Assembly: GCA_003497545.1 (NCBI GenBank)
Contig: DNNT01000164.1
Location: forward strand, 1 to 15,071
Length of the DNA stretch: 15,071 bases
Reading direction: 5' to 3'
Source of the DNA: Arenimonas sp.
GTDB taxonomy: Bacteria > Pseudomonadota > Gammaproteobacteria > Xanthomonadales > Xanthomonadaceae
Shown here: positions 14,763 to 15,071 of the stretch, piece by piece
Numbering within the stretch: the first letter of the stretch is position 1
Layout: each line of letters starts with the position of its first letter
The notes under the pieces: generated by a model
Told to the model about the DNA's origin: nothing
Seen by the model: only the letters and a program-made list of their open reading frames with translations
The model's database searches: none
Program-made: the position numbers and the translations under genes

Positions 14763-15071
14763 ATGTCCCCGTCCCGCACCCTGTTGCCCCTCGCGCTCGC
14801 CAGCCTGCTGCTGGCGGCCTGCGCCGGCGAAACGCCCGCGCCCGCGGCCGCGCCGCCGGTGTCCTTCCAGACCCTGGAAGTGGAGCCGCGCACGTCCGCG
14901 CGCGAGCGCAGCTGGGACGGCGTGGTCGAGGCCGTGAACCAGGCCACGCTCTCGGCGCAGACCGCCGGCCGCGTGCTGGAGCTGCCCTTCGACGTGAACG
15001 ACTACGTCGAGGCGGGGCAGGTGGTGGTGCGTTTCACCGACGTCGAGCAGGTCTCGGCGCAGCGGCGCGCC
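14763..15071 (+). CDS. RND efflux periplasmic adaptor subunit (membrane fusion protein), N-terminal part
   Basis: The frame is open from ATG 14763 to the right edge, 103 codons, so the gene is cut by the window and not by mutation. The product starts with a lipoprotein signal peptide and a lipobox LAAC (lipidated Cys20). An Ala/Pro linker follows, then the first beta-strands of a membrane fusion protein: GVVEAVNQATLSAQTAGRVLEL (about 56-77), then the lipoyl half-motif DVNDYVEAGQVVVRFTD. Members of this family bridge an inner-membrane RND pump and an outer-membrane channel. The RND pump gene would be expected just beyond the edge. The ribosome binding site is GAGGT (14752-14756), overlapping the previous stop codon. 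Its placement in a sulfide operon hints at export of a sulfur compound or a thiophilic toxicant. The substrate cannot be read from this fragment. Confidence 0.9.
   Translation, partial: MSPSRTLLPLALASLLLAACAGETPAPAAAPPVSFQTLEVEPRTSARERSWDGVVEAVNQATLSAQTAGRVLELPFDVNDYVEAGQVVVRFTDVEQVSAQRRA

Noticed and set aside
14763..15071. Truncated or broken adaptor pseudogene
   Set aside because: The frame is open up to the last base of the window with a normal N-terminus. The truncation is only the window edge.

Overview
The window is GC-rich DNA from a gammaproteobacterium, most likely of the order Xanthomonadales/Lysobacterales. That placement is an inference from three things: the divergent arrangement of a penicillin-binding protein 1A gene and pilMNOPQ, the codon usage (G/C at most third positions), and the style of the proteins. 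No rRNA, tRNA, CRISPR array, IS element, phage gene or integration site is visible. No stretch longer than about 250 bases lacks a gene.

Layout. (1) 1-2564, minus strand: a class A penicillin-binding protein (mrcA/ponA), followed on the same strand by the first 31 codons of another gene that runs off the left edge. (2) 2565-2808: a divergent intergenic region with a promoter-like signal in each direction. (3) 2809-7779, plus strand: the compact pilM-pilN-pilO-pilP-pilQ operon, with overlapping stops and starts, closed by a strong intrinsic terminator at 7811-7838. It encodes the inner-membrane alignment subcomplex and the outer-membrane secretin of the type IV pilus machine. (4) 7911-10728: two sodium-coupled amino-acid transporter genes 13 bases apart, an AGCS-family alanine/glycine symporter and a DAACS-family glutamate/aspartate-type symporter. 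(5) 10826-12829: transketolase. (6) 12851-15071: a sulfide-oxidation and persulfide-response locus. It has an ArsR-family repressor on the minus strand and, divergent from it, a type I sulfide:quinone oxidoreductase, a small DUF2892 membrane protein, and the start of an RND-efflux periplasmic adaptor lipoprotein that runs off the right edge.

How the genes work together. PilM-N-O-P form a cytoplasm-to-periplasm bridge that couples the pilus motor to the PilQ secretin. PBP1A builds the peptidoglycan that this machine spans. The two transporters look like one uptake operon. The right-hand locus is the most interesting part. The repressor has two cysteines 66 residues apart, the same spacing as the persulfide-sensing pair of BigR/SqrR. 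The adjacent sqr keeps all three redox cysteines. The 98-bp gap between them carries face-to-face promoters overlapping a near-repeat that could be the operator. A tripartite efflux gene directly behind sqr and the DUF2892 gene suggests that sulfide sensing is coupled to export of some sulfur compound, metal or toxicant. That last step is a hypothesis.
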